Of a stretch of 6,613 bases of DNA, positions 1 through 6,592 are shown in pieces. A model generated the notes under the pieces. The model saw only the letters and a list, made by a program, of their open reading frames with translations, did not search any database and was not told the origin of the DNA. The stretch is from contig JAIRYY010000204.1 in assembly GCA_031267485.1 (NCBI GenBank), positions 1 to 6,613 of the forward strand, given 5' to 3'. A program made the translations under genes and the position numbers. The DNA is from Tannerella sp. (GTDB taxonomy: Bacteria; Bacteroidota; Bacteroidia; Bacteroidales; Tannerellaceae). Position 1 is the stretch's first letter. Each line of letters starts with the position of its first letter.

Positions 1-4
1 AAAT

Positions 5-322
5 ATGAAATATGAAAAGGGTTATTACCCTCGACTCTATATAAATTTTAAAAATGAAAAGGGTAATTACCCTCGACGCAAAATCAAACTGAAAAATGAA
101 AAGGGTAATTACCCTCGACGCAAAATCAATCTGAAAAATGAAAAGGGTAATTACCCTCGACGCAAAATCAACTTGAAAAATGAAAAGGGTAATTACCCTC
201 GACGCAAAATCAACCTTAAAAATGATTCGTACTTAAGTACGAAAGGCAAAACCGGCTGGAAATGCCGGATTTCACATCCTGTGTTTTCATACGCAAGTCC
301 GGCAACGACAAATTACCGGTAA
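5..322 (+). CDS. Possible small basic repeat protein (14-residue repeats), uncertain
   Basis: This 105-codon open frame spans the whole 42-bp array, so the protein would contain repeats of 14 residues with the core NEKGNYPRRKINLK. Each repeat has five Lys/Arg against one Glu, so the product would be strongly basic. After the repeats comes a non-repetitive tail of about 33 residues containing one Cys, ending at TAA (320-322). Among units 2-5 the three variable sites change only Lys/Asn once, plus silent Asn and Leu codon changes, which fits selection on this frame but rests on very few sites. No signal peptide, membrane segment or known domain was recognised. The ATG at 5 is so close to the window edge that any ribosome site or promoter is outside view, and the frame could begin further upstream. 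A 42-bp period keeps a frame open automatically, so the open frame may be a by-product of non-coding repeats. Confidence 0.35.
   Translation: MKYEKGYYPRLYINFKNEKGNYPRRKIKLKNEKGNYPRRKINLKNEKGNYPRRKINLKNEKGNYPRRKINLKNDSYLSTKGKTGWKCRISHPVFSYASPATTNYR
12..221 (+). repeat. Five tandem 42-bp repeats with a palindromic core
   Basis: Five contiguous units begin at 12, 54, 96, 138 and 180, each exactly 42 bp from the next, with no spacers. Units 2-5 are identical except at three sites near the 3' end of the unit. Unit 1 is diverged in its second half. Each of units 2-5 carries the perfect 14-bp palindrome AGGGTAATTACCCT (60-73, 102-115, 144-157, 186-199); unit 1 has one central mismatch pair (18-31). 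The tract is AT-rich, unlike the GC-richer DNA that follows. A sixth copy starts at 222 but diverges after about four bases. More units could lie before base 1. Candidate roles are protein-coding repeats, a binding array for a dimeric regulator or initiator, or a chromosomal repeat element; the sequence does not decide between them. Confidence 0.95.
226..243. repeat. 18-bp perfect palindrome
   Basis: TTCGTACTTAAGTACGAA reads the same on both strands with no central spacer. It lies directly after the fifth 42-bp repeat, where the repeat identity breaks off, and marks the boundary between the AT-rich array and GC-richer DNA. It is not followed by a T-run on either strand, so it is not a typical intrinsic terminator. 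A dimeric-protein binding site or a recombination/end signal of the repeat element is possible, but no function can be assigned. Confidence 0.8.
313..322. repeat. 10-bp palindrome TTACCGGTAA
   Basis: A short perfect palindrome that contains the stop codon (320-322) of the repeat-protein frame. Its outer bases resemble the TTACC/GGTAA arms in the 42-bp repeats, but the centre differs. Palindromes of this length occur by chance, so it is recorded only because it sits in a palindrome-rich segment. Confidence 0.4.
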
Positions 323-376
323 CTTCCGCGCCTGCCGACTTTACGGAGATGCAGTCATTTATGTACGGAACCTTAT

Positions 377-393
377 GTGGAACGTTTTTCCAC
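377..393 (+). other. Hairpin, 6-bp stem, in the gap before lon
   Basis: GTGGAA (377-382) can pair with TTCCAC (388-393) around the five-base loop CGTTT. No T-run follows, so it is not a standard terminator. It lies about 210 bp before the lon start and just before a second, stronger inverted repeat. Confidence 0.5.
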
Positions 394-401
394 GGACATT
401 C

Positions 402-438
402 CCTGCGCGCGGAAACGGCCTCCGCCCCCGCGCGCAGG
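402..438. repeat. GC-rich inverted repeat, 11-bp perfect arms
   Basis: CCTGCGCGCGG (402-412) is the exact reverse complement of CCGCGCGCAGG (428-438), with a 15-base loop (413-427). This would form a very stable stem on either strand. It is followed by GTCATTTTC on the plus strand, which lacks the uninterrupted T-run of an intrinsic terminator, and it lies upstream of the lon promoter. It could end transcription from the left by a non-canonical route, be part of a structured RNA, or be a protein-binding site. Confidence 0.7.
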
Positions 439-544
439 TCATTTTCGGTATTGTTCCGTCGCGATGCGGCAATAAGACAATAACGTGCGATAATTTGGAA
501 TGTACCCGATTTCGGTGCGGCGCACTGAAAATAAACGGATATAT

Positions 545-576
545 TTTGTATTCCTCCCCGGTTTACACTATCTTTG
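545..576 (+). promoter_or_regulatory. Bacteroidota-type promoter of lon (-33 TTTG, -7 TATCTTTG)
   Basis: TTTG at 545-548 and TATCTTTG at 569-576 match the -33 and -7 elements used by the primary sigma factor of Bacteroidota (TTTG, 19-21 bases, TAnnTTTG), with 20 bases between them. All eight -7 positions agree with the consensus. Transcription would be expected to begin near 578-584, leaving a leader of roughly 20-27 bases before the ATG at 605. That rules out translation starts upstream of 577. No operator was recognised beyond the short palindrome ATAATATTAT (590-599) in the leader. Confidence 0.8.
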
Positions 577-604
577 CACCTCTTTTCAGATAATATTATT
601 GTAT

Positions 605-3067
605 ATGGACAAAAAACATACGGTTAGAATATACGCACAGCAATCACTTGAAGATATGGACGAAACGATCGTGGCGGTGCCGATCCTGATGGAATGTGAC
701 AGGGATGAGGATTTTTCCGAGGGTGTGGAAAAAGTCGGAAGTACGCTGCCGATACTGCCTCTGCGGAACATGGTTCTTTTTCCCGGCGTGGCAATGCCCG
801 TCATTGCCGGCAGGGTCAAGTCGATGCGCCTGATTCGGGATGCCGTTAAAAAGAAAAAATTTATAGGCGTCTGCTGCCAGAAAGACCCGGCCATTGATGA
901 GCCGGGGCAGGAGGATTTGTATGGAGTCGGGGTGATCGCGGAGATTATGCGCGTGCTTGAGATGCCGGACGGTACGACGACCGTCATCCTGCAGGGCCGG
1001 AAACGCTTTTCACTGAAAGCGATTGTGGGAACGGATCCGTATCTTACCGGCAAAATCGAACAGCTGGAAGATACCCGCCCCAAAAAGCAGGACCGCGAGC
1101 TGGAAGCGCTGGCCTCGACCATAAAGGATCTTACGGTCAAGATGCTCTCGTCGACCATGGATCCCCCGCGCGACTTGATTTTTTCCATACGCAACAATCA
1201 GAATATCCTGTACCTGATTAATTTCTCATCGTGCAATATTATTATGGAAGCGGACGTGAAACAGGAACTTCTGGCGATAAACGACCTGAAAGACCGCGCC
1301 TACCGTCTGCTCTTCATCCTGAATCGCGAATATCAGCTGATAGAGCTGAAAGCATCCATACAGATGAAAACGCACGAGGACATAAACAGGCAGCAGAAGG
1401 AATATTTCCTGCAGCAGCAGATAAAAGCGATACAGAAAGAACTCGGAAGCGACAATATCAATGACATAGAGATAGGCGAACTGCGCGAAAAGGCTAAAAA
1501 GAAGAAATGGACGAAAGAGGTCGGCGAAATATTCGAAAAGGAAATCGTCAAACTTGAGCGCCTCAATCCGCAGTCGCCGGACTATTCCGTGCAGATGCAG
1601 TACGCGCAGACAATCATGAGCCTGCCGTGGAGCGAATGCAGCAGGGATAATTTCAACCTGAAGCGCGCCGGGCGGATATTGAACCGCGACCATTACGGAA
1701 TGGATAAGGTGAAGGAACGTATCATCGAACATCTGGCCGTACTTAAACTGAAGCAGAACCTGCGTTCACCGATCATCTGCCTGTACGGCCCTCCGGGAGT
1801 GGGCAAGACCTCGCTGGGCAAATCCGTTGCCGAGGCGCTGAACCGGAAATACGTGCGCATGTCGCTGGGCGGACTTCACGACGAGGCGGAGGTGCGCGGT
1901 CACAGGCGCACGTATATAGGCGCAATGGCCGGACGCGTCATCGAGAATATACGGAAAGCGGCGACATCCAATCCCGTTTTTGTCCTCGACGAGATAGACA
2001 AGGTCGGCAACGATTTCAAGGGCGATCCCGCATCCGCATTGCTGGAGGTGCTCGACCCGGAGCAAAACGAACATTTCCACGATAACTATCTGGATATTGA
2101 CTACGACTTGAGCAAAGTCCTGTTTATCGCTACGGCAAACAGCCTGAATACGATTTCGCAGCCGTTGCTGGACCGAATGGAACTCATTGAAGTAAGCGGA
2201 TATATTGCCGAGGAAAAAATGCAGATAGCATTGAAGCATCTTATTCCGAAGCAAATGGATGCGCACGGGATTCCGGACGGGGAAATAAAATTCGACAAAC
2301 AGGCCGTACGCCTCATCATTGATTCGTACACGCGCGAAAGCGGAGTGCGCGAACTGGAGAAAAAAATAGCGAAAGTGATGCGCAAGGTAGCGCGCAGGAT
2401 TGCCGACGTCGACGGAACGGCGATACCGCCGGTCATCACAACGGCGCTCGTCCGCGAATATCTTGGCGCCGAAGAATACAGCCCCGACCGGTATCAGGGA
2501 AACGAATACGCCGGCGTGGTAACCGGACTGGCCTGGACGGCCGTCGGCGGGGAAATCCTTTTCGTCGAAACGAGCCTGAGCCGGTGCAAGGGGCAGAATC
2601 TTACCGTGACGGGCAATCTGGGCGATGTAATGAAAGAATCTGCGGTCATTGCGATGGAATATGTCCGTTCCCATGCCGGCGCGCTTGGAATAGACGAGGC
2701 CATGTTTGAAGACCGGAACGTACACATCCATGTCCCCGAAGGCGCCATCCCCAAAGACGGGCCGAGCGCCGGAATCACAATGGTCACCTCGCTTGTCTCC
2801 GCTTTCACAAGACGCAAAATACGCAATAACCTCGCCATGACGGGCGAAATAACGCTGCGCGGAAAAGTCCTTCCCGTGGGCGGCATCAAGGAAAAAATAC
2901 TGGCCGCCAAACGTGCCGGAATAAAACACATCATCCTGTCGGATGAAAACAGAAAGGACATCGGCGAAATAAAGGAAGAATATCTGAAAGGATTGACTTT
3001 CATTCATGCATCGGACATCATGCAGGTGATTAATGCGGCTCTTCTGGAGGAAAAAGTAAAGGGATAG
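605..3067 (+). CDS. lon: ATP-dependent Lon protease (endopeptidase La)
   Basis: This encodes a complete 820-residue Lon, the cytoplasmic ring-shaped AAA+ serine protease that unfolds and degrades misfolded and short-lived regulatory proteins. The N-terminal substrate-binding domain begins near residue 48 ([14 protein letters not shown]) after an acidic leader, followed by a charged helical region (about 250-340, including [19 protein letters not shown]). The ATPase has Walker A GPPGVGKT (395-402), Walker [10 protein letters not shown] (458-466), sensor-1 Asn512 in ATAN, an arginine-finger candidate Arg524 and sensor-2 Arg582 in ESGVRELEK. The protease domain has catalytic Ser721 in PKDGPSAG and Lys764 in [11 protein letters not shown], 43 residues apart as in E. 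coli Lon. No key residue is missing. The frame is open back to 500, but those 35 codons lie upstream of or across the promoter, so the ATG at 605 is chosen. There is no clear Shine-Dalgarno, as is common in this phylum. Probably first gene of a two-gene transcript. Confidence 0.97.
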   Translation: MDKKHTVRIYAQQSLEDMDETIVAVPILMECDRDEDFSEGVEKVGSTLPILPLRNMVLFPGVAMPVIAGRVKSMRLIRDAVKKKKFIGVCCQKDPAIDEPGQEDLYGVGVIAEIMRVLEMPDGTTTVILQGRKRFSLKAIVGTDPYLTGKIEQLEDTRPKKQDRELEALASTIKDLTVKMLSSTMDPPRDLIFSIRNNQNILYLINFSSCNIIMEADVKQELLAINDLKDRAYRLLFILNREYQLIELKASIQMKTHEDINRQQKEYFLQQQIKAIQKELGSDNINDIEIGELREKAKKKKWTKEVGEIFEKEIVKLERLNPQSPDYSVQMQYAQTIMSLPWSECSRDNFNLKRAGRILNRDHYGMDKVKERIIEHLAVLKLKQNLRSPIICLYGPPGVGKTSLGKSVAEALNRKYVRMSLGGLHDEAEVRGHRRTYIGAMAGRVIENIRKAATSNPVFVLDEIDKVGNDFKGDPASALLEVLDPEQNEHFHDNYLDIDYDLSKVLFIATANSLNTISQPLLDRMELIEVSGYIAEEKMQIALKHLIPKQMDAHGIPDGEIKFDKQAVRLIIDSYTRESGVRELEKKIAKVMRKVARRIADVDGTAIPPVITTALVREYLGAEEYSPDRYQGNEYAGVVTGLAWTAVGGEILFVETSLSRCKGQNLTVTGNLGDVMKESAVIAMEYVRSHAGALGIDEAMFEDRNVHIHVPEGAIPKDGPSAGITMVTSLVSAFTRRKIRNNLAMTGEITLRGKVLPVGGIKEKILAAKRAGIKHIILSDENRKDIGEIKEEYLKGLTFIHASDIMQVINAALLEEKVKG

Positions 3068-3071
3068 AACG

Positions 3072-3893
3072 ATGGAGAAGTTATATTTTTTCAGTCTGGC
3101 CAGCGGTAGCAGCGGCAATTGCTATTACCTTGGGACATCTGCTTACGGAATCCTTGTCGATGCCGGCATCGGCGTGCGTCAGATAAAAAAAACACTCAGG
3201 GAGCATAGTCTTGGATTTGAAAAAATAATGGCGGTATTGATAACGCACGATCATGCCGACCATATAAAATCGGCGGGATATCTTGGCGAATCGTTGAATA
3301 TCCCGGTATATGCGACGGAACTGGTTCATGCCGGAATACGCAGAAGCCGTTATGTGGAGGAGGTTCTCGTCCGGTCGCGGCGCGTGCTCGAAAAAGAAAA
3401 GCCGTTTATGATACGCGATTTCAGCATTACGGCTTTCGACGTCCCCCACGACAGCAGCGACAATGTGGGCTATTCGATCGCGTATGGCGACCAGACGTTT
3501 GTCATCGTGACGGATGCAGGCCATATCACGGAAACGGTGAGCAAATATGCCTGCAGGGCGAACCACCTGGTTCTCGAGGCCAATTACGACGAGGAGATGC
3601 TGTCGTCAGGCTCATACCCCGATTTCCTGAAAGAGCGCGTGTCGGGCATGACGGGACATTTGAGCAACCGTGACGCGGCCGAGTTTCTGGCTGCAAATTA
3701 TTCGCCGAAACTCCGGGATATCTGGCTGTGTCATCTTAGCCGTGACAACAATCATCCGGAGCTTGCATACAAAACGGTCGATCTGCGTTTGTTTCAGGAG
3801 GGGATACGGGTCGGGAAGGATGTCTCCCTGACGGCGCTGAAAAGGACAACGCCATCGGAAATGTTTGAGTTTGACGTGAGGATGGAGGTATGA
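3072..3893 (+). CDS. Metallo-beta-lactamase-fold hydrolase, YycJ/WalJ-like
   Basis: The 273-residue product is a complete soluble MBL-fold metallohydrolase with no signal peptide or membrane segment. It opens with the FFSLASGSSGNCYYL block typical of the YycJ/WalJ group, then LVDAG (28-32). The metal-binding signature is HDHADH (59-64). Further likely ligands are His126 (VPHDSSDNVGY), Asp148 (VTDAG), His196 (GHLSN) and His221 (LCHLSRDNNHPE), so both metal sites appear intact. Family members are thought to act as nucleases or phosphodiesterases, with roles proposed in DNA repair or cell-wall coordination in Firmicutes; the substrate here cannot be read from sequence. It starts four bases after the lon stop, with AAAGGG (3057-3062) at suitable distance as a ribosome site, so cotranscription and possibly translational coupling with lon are likely. 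The family assignment is firm; the exact function is not. Confidence 0.9.
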   Translation: MEKLYFFSLASGSSGNCYYLGTSAYGILVDAGIGVRQIKKTLREHSLGFEKIMAVLITHDHADHIKSAGYLGESLNIPVYATELVHAGIRRSRYVEEVLVRSRRVLEKEKPFMIRDFSITAFDVPHDSSDNVGYSIAYGDQTFVIVTDAGHITETVSKYACRANHLVLEANYDEEMLSSGSYPDFLKERVSGMTGHLSNRDAAEFLAANYSPKLRDIWLCHLSRDNNHPELAYKTVDLRLFQEGIRVGKDVSLTALKRTTPSEMFEFDVRMEV

Positions 3894-3948
3894 TTCCGGC
3901 GCGGAAGAGAAAATGAGCGGGTGATATTTTTATTAAAAACAGATAGTT
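3894..3948 (+). other. 55-bp gap before the lipoprotein gene; no clear promoter or terminator
   Basis: This short spacer contains neither a stem followed by a T-run nor a convincing promoter. TATTTTTA at 3925-3932 matches seven of eight bases of the phylum's -7 element, but no TTTG lies 19-21 bases upstream. The bases just before the ATG at 3949 are A-rich (AAAAACAGATAGTT), a start context often seen in this phylum. The lipoprotein may be read through from lon or have a weak promoter of its own. Confidence 0.4.
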
Positions 3949-6462
3949 ATGAAAACAGATGTGGCAGGGTGTAAACGGTATGTTTTCGGCATGGCGGTTT
4001 TCGTTGTCATGCTCGTCGCTTCCTGCTCCCCGGAAGAAGTACCCGAAGAGATTATCATTGAAGTGGAAAGCCTCTCGCTGAATGAGGCTTCGGTGAGTTT
4101 GACGGAGGGCGGATCCGTAACGCTGACCGTGACGGTCATTCCTGCCGATGCTGCCGTCAAAACGGTGACATGGAGCAGTTCGGCCGATGATGTGGCGACC
4201 GTTGCGGACGGAGTTGTCGAAGCGATAAGTCCCGGAACGGCTGTCGTTACGGCCAGATCGGTGAATGGCAAAACGGTCTCGTGCGCTGTCACGGTGACGG
4301 ACCGGAATATAGCGGTGGAGGGCATTGTGATTGACCGGCAGAAACTGACCCTCGTGGTTGGAACGTCCTCCGCTTTGACGGCGACGGTACAGCCGGCTGA
4401 CGCCACGGACAGGTCGATAACGTGGGCGAGCGACAATGTGGAAGTGGCAACGGTTGACGACCGGGGCGCGGTAGCGGCTCTTGCCGTGGGGACAGCTAAA
4501 ATAACGGCCGGAAGCGGGAATTTCTCCGCCACGTGCGATGTCGCAGTGACCGCACAGCGCATACCCGCCACGAAAATAGAACTCAACAGGACTTCGATCT
4601 CCCTCGCGGAAAATGCGGAGGAAAGGCTGGAGGCGACGGTATCGCCCGGTAACACGACGGATACGGTCGCCTGGTCAAGCCGGAACACACAGATAGCGGT
4701 TGTCGACAGCCGCGGTGTGGTCAGAGCTGTGGGACTTGGATCCGCAGTCATTGTCGCCCGGGCGGGGGATGAGTCGGCAACATGCGACGTGACGGTGACA
4801 CCCGCATCCGGCGATGTCATCATTACGCTGAGTAAGACGATTCTCAATCTGACAATGGGCGATTCCGAGAGGCTGGAAGCTACGGTTTATGCACCGGACG
4901 GCAGCGAACATGCGATTGAATGGAAAAGCGGCAACACGCAGGTCGCCACGGTGGATAATGACGGTTTGGTGACGGCGGCCGGAGTTGGCGCGGCAAACAT
5001 TACGGCATCGGCCGGCGGACAGTCCGTCGCGTGTGCGGTGACGGTTTCTCCCCTGTATGTAAAAGTGACGGGCATCCATGTCGAACCGTCGGCGCACACC
5101 ATGGATATCGGGGAGGACGTCCGGCTGTCCGTCCGGATTGAGCCCTCCAATGCAACATCCGGGGAGGTGATATGGTACAGTAAAGATAGCCGCATAGCGA
5201 CTGTCGACGTGGCGACCGGGCTGGTCAGGGCGGTTGCCGCAGGCCGCGTGGCTGTCGTGGCGATGGCGGGTGAAAATGAAGATATTTCGGATTCGTGCGT
5301 CATCACCGTAACCCCGGCGTATATCCCGGTAACGGAGATTGTGCTTGACCGGACGGAAGTGACGCTGACCGAGGGCGGAACAGTCCGGATAACGGCAACG
5401 GTAACGCCCGCCGATGCGACCGACCGGACGGTGACGTGGACAAGCCTGCATCCCGACATTGCCACTGTCGACGGGGACGGAAACGTGGTGGCCGTCCTGC
5501 CCGGAACCGCGACCGTTACGGCGCAGGCCGGCGACAAATCCGCCGCATGTACTGTCACGGTTAATGAACAGGAGGGCGTGACGATCGACTTCCAGGATCC
5601 CGTATTCGAAAACCTCCTCCTGGAAAGAGGTTTCGACCTCGACGGGAATGACCGGATATCCACTGATGAAGTATCAAAAATCACCCGGCTGGATTGCCGG
5701 TCGCAACTTATATCATCGCTGGACGGTATTCAGTATTTCAGATCTCTGGAGGAACTGATATGCCGGGATAACCTGATATCTTCCATTGATATCAGCCGGA
5801 ATACGTCTTTGAAATATGTGGATATCAGAAATAACAGCGTCGGCGTCCTGGAGGTCGGCACGCTGACAAAGCTGGAGACGTTGATTTGCGACGAAAACGA
5901 ACTGGAAGAGATAAACGTGGATAACAATGCCTTGCTGAAGACTTTTTCATGTTCGGGCAATAAACTGGAAAGCCTGGACGTAAGCCATAACCCCGAACTG
6001 CATGAGTTCAACTGCTCTATCAACGAACTGACCGGCATTGATGTCGGCAATAACAGGAAACTTGTGTACCTCTACTGCAATGGAAACGATTTGAGCGGGG
6101 AAGGCTTGGATATCAGCAGAAACGAATTGCTTGCCGGGTTGTTTTGCGGACATTGCGGATTGACGGAACTGGATCCGAGCCACAACCCGAAACTGACCGA
6201 ACTGTACTGCGAAAACAATGATCTGCAAACACTGGATATTTCAGGAAATGACAGGCTGGCGTCATTATTTTGCCATGACAACCGAATATCCGGCGAACTG
6301 GACATAAGCAATCTGAAAAACATGGACGGCTTTGACTGTACGTCCAATGAAATTGAAAAACTCTACATCAGTCCGGAATTAAGAGCGATTCTGGATTTGG
6401 AAATGCCTGTCATCAAAATATTCAGATATGATCCGGACGTTACCGTCGAAGTGAAACCGTGA
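3949..6462 (+). CDS. Surface lipoprotein with six BIG2 Ig-like domains, EF-hand-like loop and leucine-rich repeats
   Basis: The 837-residue product starts with a lipoprotein signal: basic start, hydrophobic core (about 11-24) and lipobox VASC with acylated Cys26. The residues after it, SPEEVPEE, are acidic, like the surface-export signal of Bacteroidota lipoproteins. Six BIG2 domains follow at about 36-117, 122-202, 206-284, 288-366, 371-455 and 460-538, each with the tryptophan strand (TVTWSS, SITWAS, VAWSS, IEWKS, VIWYS, TVTWTS) and an IATVD/VATVD-like strand. A 12-residue loop, DLDGNDRISTDE (563-574), has the Asp/Asn/Ser/Glu spacing of an EF-hand. Ten leucine-rich repeats of 21-23 residues (587-800) follow the pattern LxxLDxSxNxxLxxLxCxxN, with a degenerate cap to the end. 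No C-terminal sorting domain was seen. The likely role is binding or adhesion outside the cell on an Ig-domain stalk; the ligand is unknown. No enzymatic domain was recognised. Confidence 0.9.
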   Translation: MKTDVAGCKRYVFGMAVFVVMLVASCSPEEVPEEIIIEVESLSLNEASVSLTEGGSVTLTVTVIPADAAVKTVTWSSSADDVATVADGVVEAISPGTAVVTARSVNGKTVSCAVTVTDRNIAVEGIVIDRQKLTLVVGTSSALTATVQPADATDRSITWASDNVEVATVDDRGAVAALAVGTAKITAGSGNFSATCDVAVTAQRIPATKIELNRTSISLAENAEERLEATVSPGNTTDTVAWSSRNTQIAVVDSRGVVRAVGLGSAVIVARAGDESATCDVTVTPASGDVIITLSKTILNLTMGDSERLEATVYAPDGSEHAIEWKSGNTQVATVDNDGLVTAAGVGAANITASAGGQSVACAVTVSPLYVKVTGIHVEPSAHTMDIGEDVRLSVRIEPSNATSGEVIWYSKDSRIATVDVATGLVRAVAAGRVAVVAMAGENEDISDSCVITVTPAYIPVTEIVLDRTEVTLTEGGTVRITATVTPADATDRTVTWTSLHPDIATVDGDGNVVAVLPGTATVTAQAGDKSAACTVTVNEQEGVTIDFQDPVFENLLLERGFDLDGNDRISTDEVSKITRLDCRSQLISSLDGIQYFRSLEELICRDNLISSIDISRNTSLKYVDIRNNSVGVLEVGTLTKLETLICDENELEEINVDNNALLKTFSCSGNKLESLDVSHNPELHEFNCSINELTGIDVGNNRKLVYLYCNGNDLSGEGLDISRNELLAGLFCGHCGLTELDPSHNPKLTELYCENNDLQTLDISGNDRLASLFCHDNRISGELDISNLKNMDGFDCTSNEIEKLYISPELRAILDLEMPVIKIFRYDPDVTVEVKP

Positions 6463-6522
6463 TATACTTAACCCGGCAATAAAATAAGAAAAAAGCAGTA
6501 CCTGTGCAGTAGAAAATAGTAT

Positions 6523-6547
6523 GGTATTCCCTGATAAGGGGAGTACC
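6523..6547 (+). other. RNA hairpin downstream of the lipoprotein gene, 10-bp stem
   Basis: GGTATTCCCT (6523-6532) pairs with GGGGAGTACC (6538-6547) around the loop GATAA, using eight Watson-Crick pairs and two G-U pairs. The G-U pairs become A-C mismatches on the other strand, so the structure favours a plus-strand transcript. It begins 61 bases after the stop codon at 6460-6462. No T-run follows directly, so it is not a textbook terminator. It may protect the 3' end of the message or belong to a structured RNA. Confidence 0.5.
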
Positions 6548-6550
6548 CGA

Positions 6551-6570
6551 ACCCGCACGCAGTCGCGGGT
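6551..6570. other. Second hairpin, 6-bp stem
   Basis: ACCCGC (6551-6556) is the reverse complement of GCGGGT (6565-6570), with the loop ACGCAGTC. It follows the preceding hairpin by three bases and is followed by a G-rich tract (6574-6584) rather than T residues. Together the two hairpins form a compact structured 3' region. Confidence 0.45.
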
Positions 6571-6592
6571 GTAAGGGGGTGGGGTTTGTCGG

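Larger units (their letters stand above)
323..544. other. Gene-free interval before the lon promoter
   Basis: No convincing gene was found between the end of the repeat-associated frame and the lon promoter. Short open frames of about 70 codons exist here but overlap one another and the hairpins and show no recognisable protein features. The interval is GC-richer than the array to its left and contains the two hairpins annotated separately. An imperfect stem is also possible at 449-474 (TATTG/CAATA arms with CCG/CGG inside and a two-base bulge). No tRNA, riboswitch or known RNA fold was recognised. Confidence 0.5.

Noticed and set aside
12..221. CRISPR array
   Set aside because: The units are contiguous and near-identical across their full 42 bp, with no unique spacers, and no cas genes are present.
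252..268. Hairpin CCGGC/GCCGG
   Set aside because: The stem is only five pairs with a seven-base loop and no T-run, so it is too short to support a function.
402..446. Intrinsic terminator
   Set aside because: The stem is strong but is not followed by a T-run on the plus strand nor preceded by an A-run that would serve the minus strand.
262..593. Two plus-strand frames of about 72 codons (262-483 and 375-593)
   Set aside because: They overlap each other, the GC-rich hairpin and the lon promoter, and show no domain or plausible start signal.
586..1732. Minus-strand frames opposite the 5' half of lon (586-1197, 1226-1732, 1333-1566)
   Set aside because: All are antisense to the N-terminal and helical domains of Lon and have no independent support.
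1766..3118. 450-codon open frame on the minus strand opposite lon
   Set aside because: It lies entirely antisense to the conserved Lon ATPase and protease domains, shows no recognisable domain, and is explained by the codon composition of lon.
3081..3566. 161-codon minus-strand frame opposite the MBL hydrolase
   Set aside because: It is antisense to the conserved metal-binding motifs and has no recognisable features.
3925..3932. Promoter for the lipoprotein gene (TATTTTTA)
   Set aside because: It matches seven of eight -7 positions, but no TTTG lies at the required distance upstream, so it is too weak to call.
3933..5684. Three long minus-strand open frames (3933-4847, 4675-5451, 4887-5684)
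   Set aside because: They are antisense to the repetitive, Thr/Val/Ala-rich BIG2 region and their Ser/Thr/Val-rich products mirror its codon bias.
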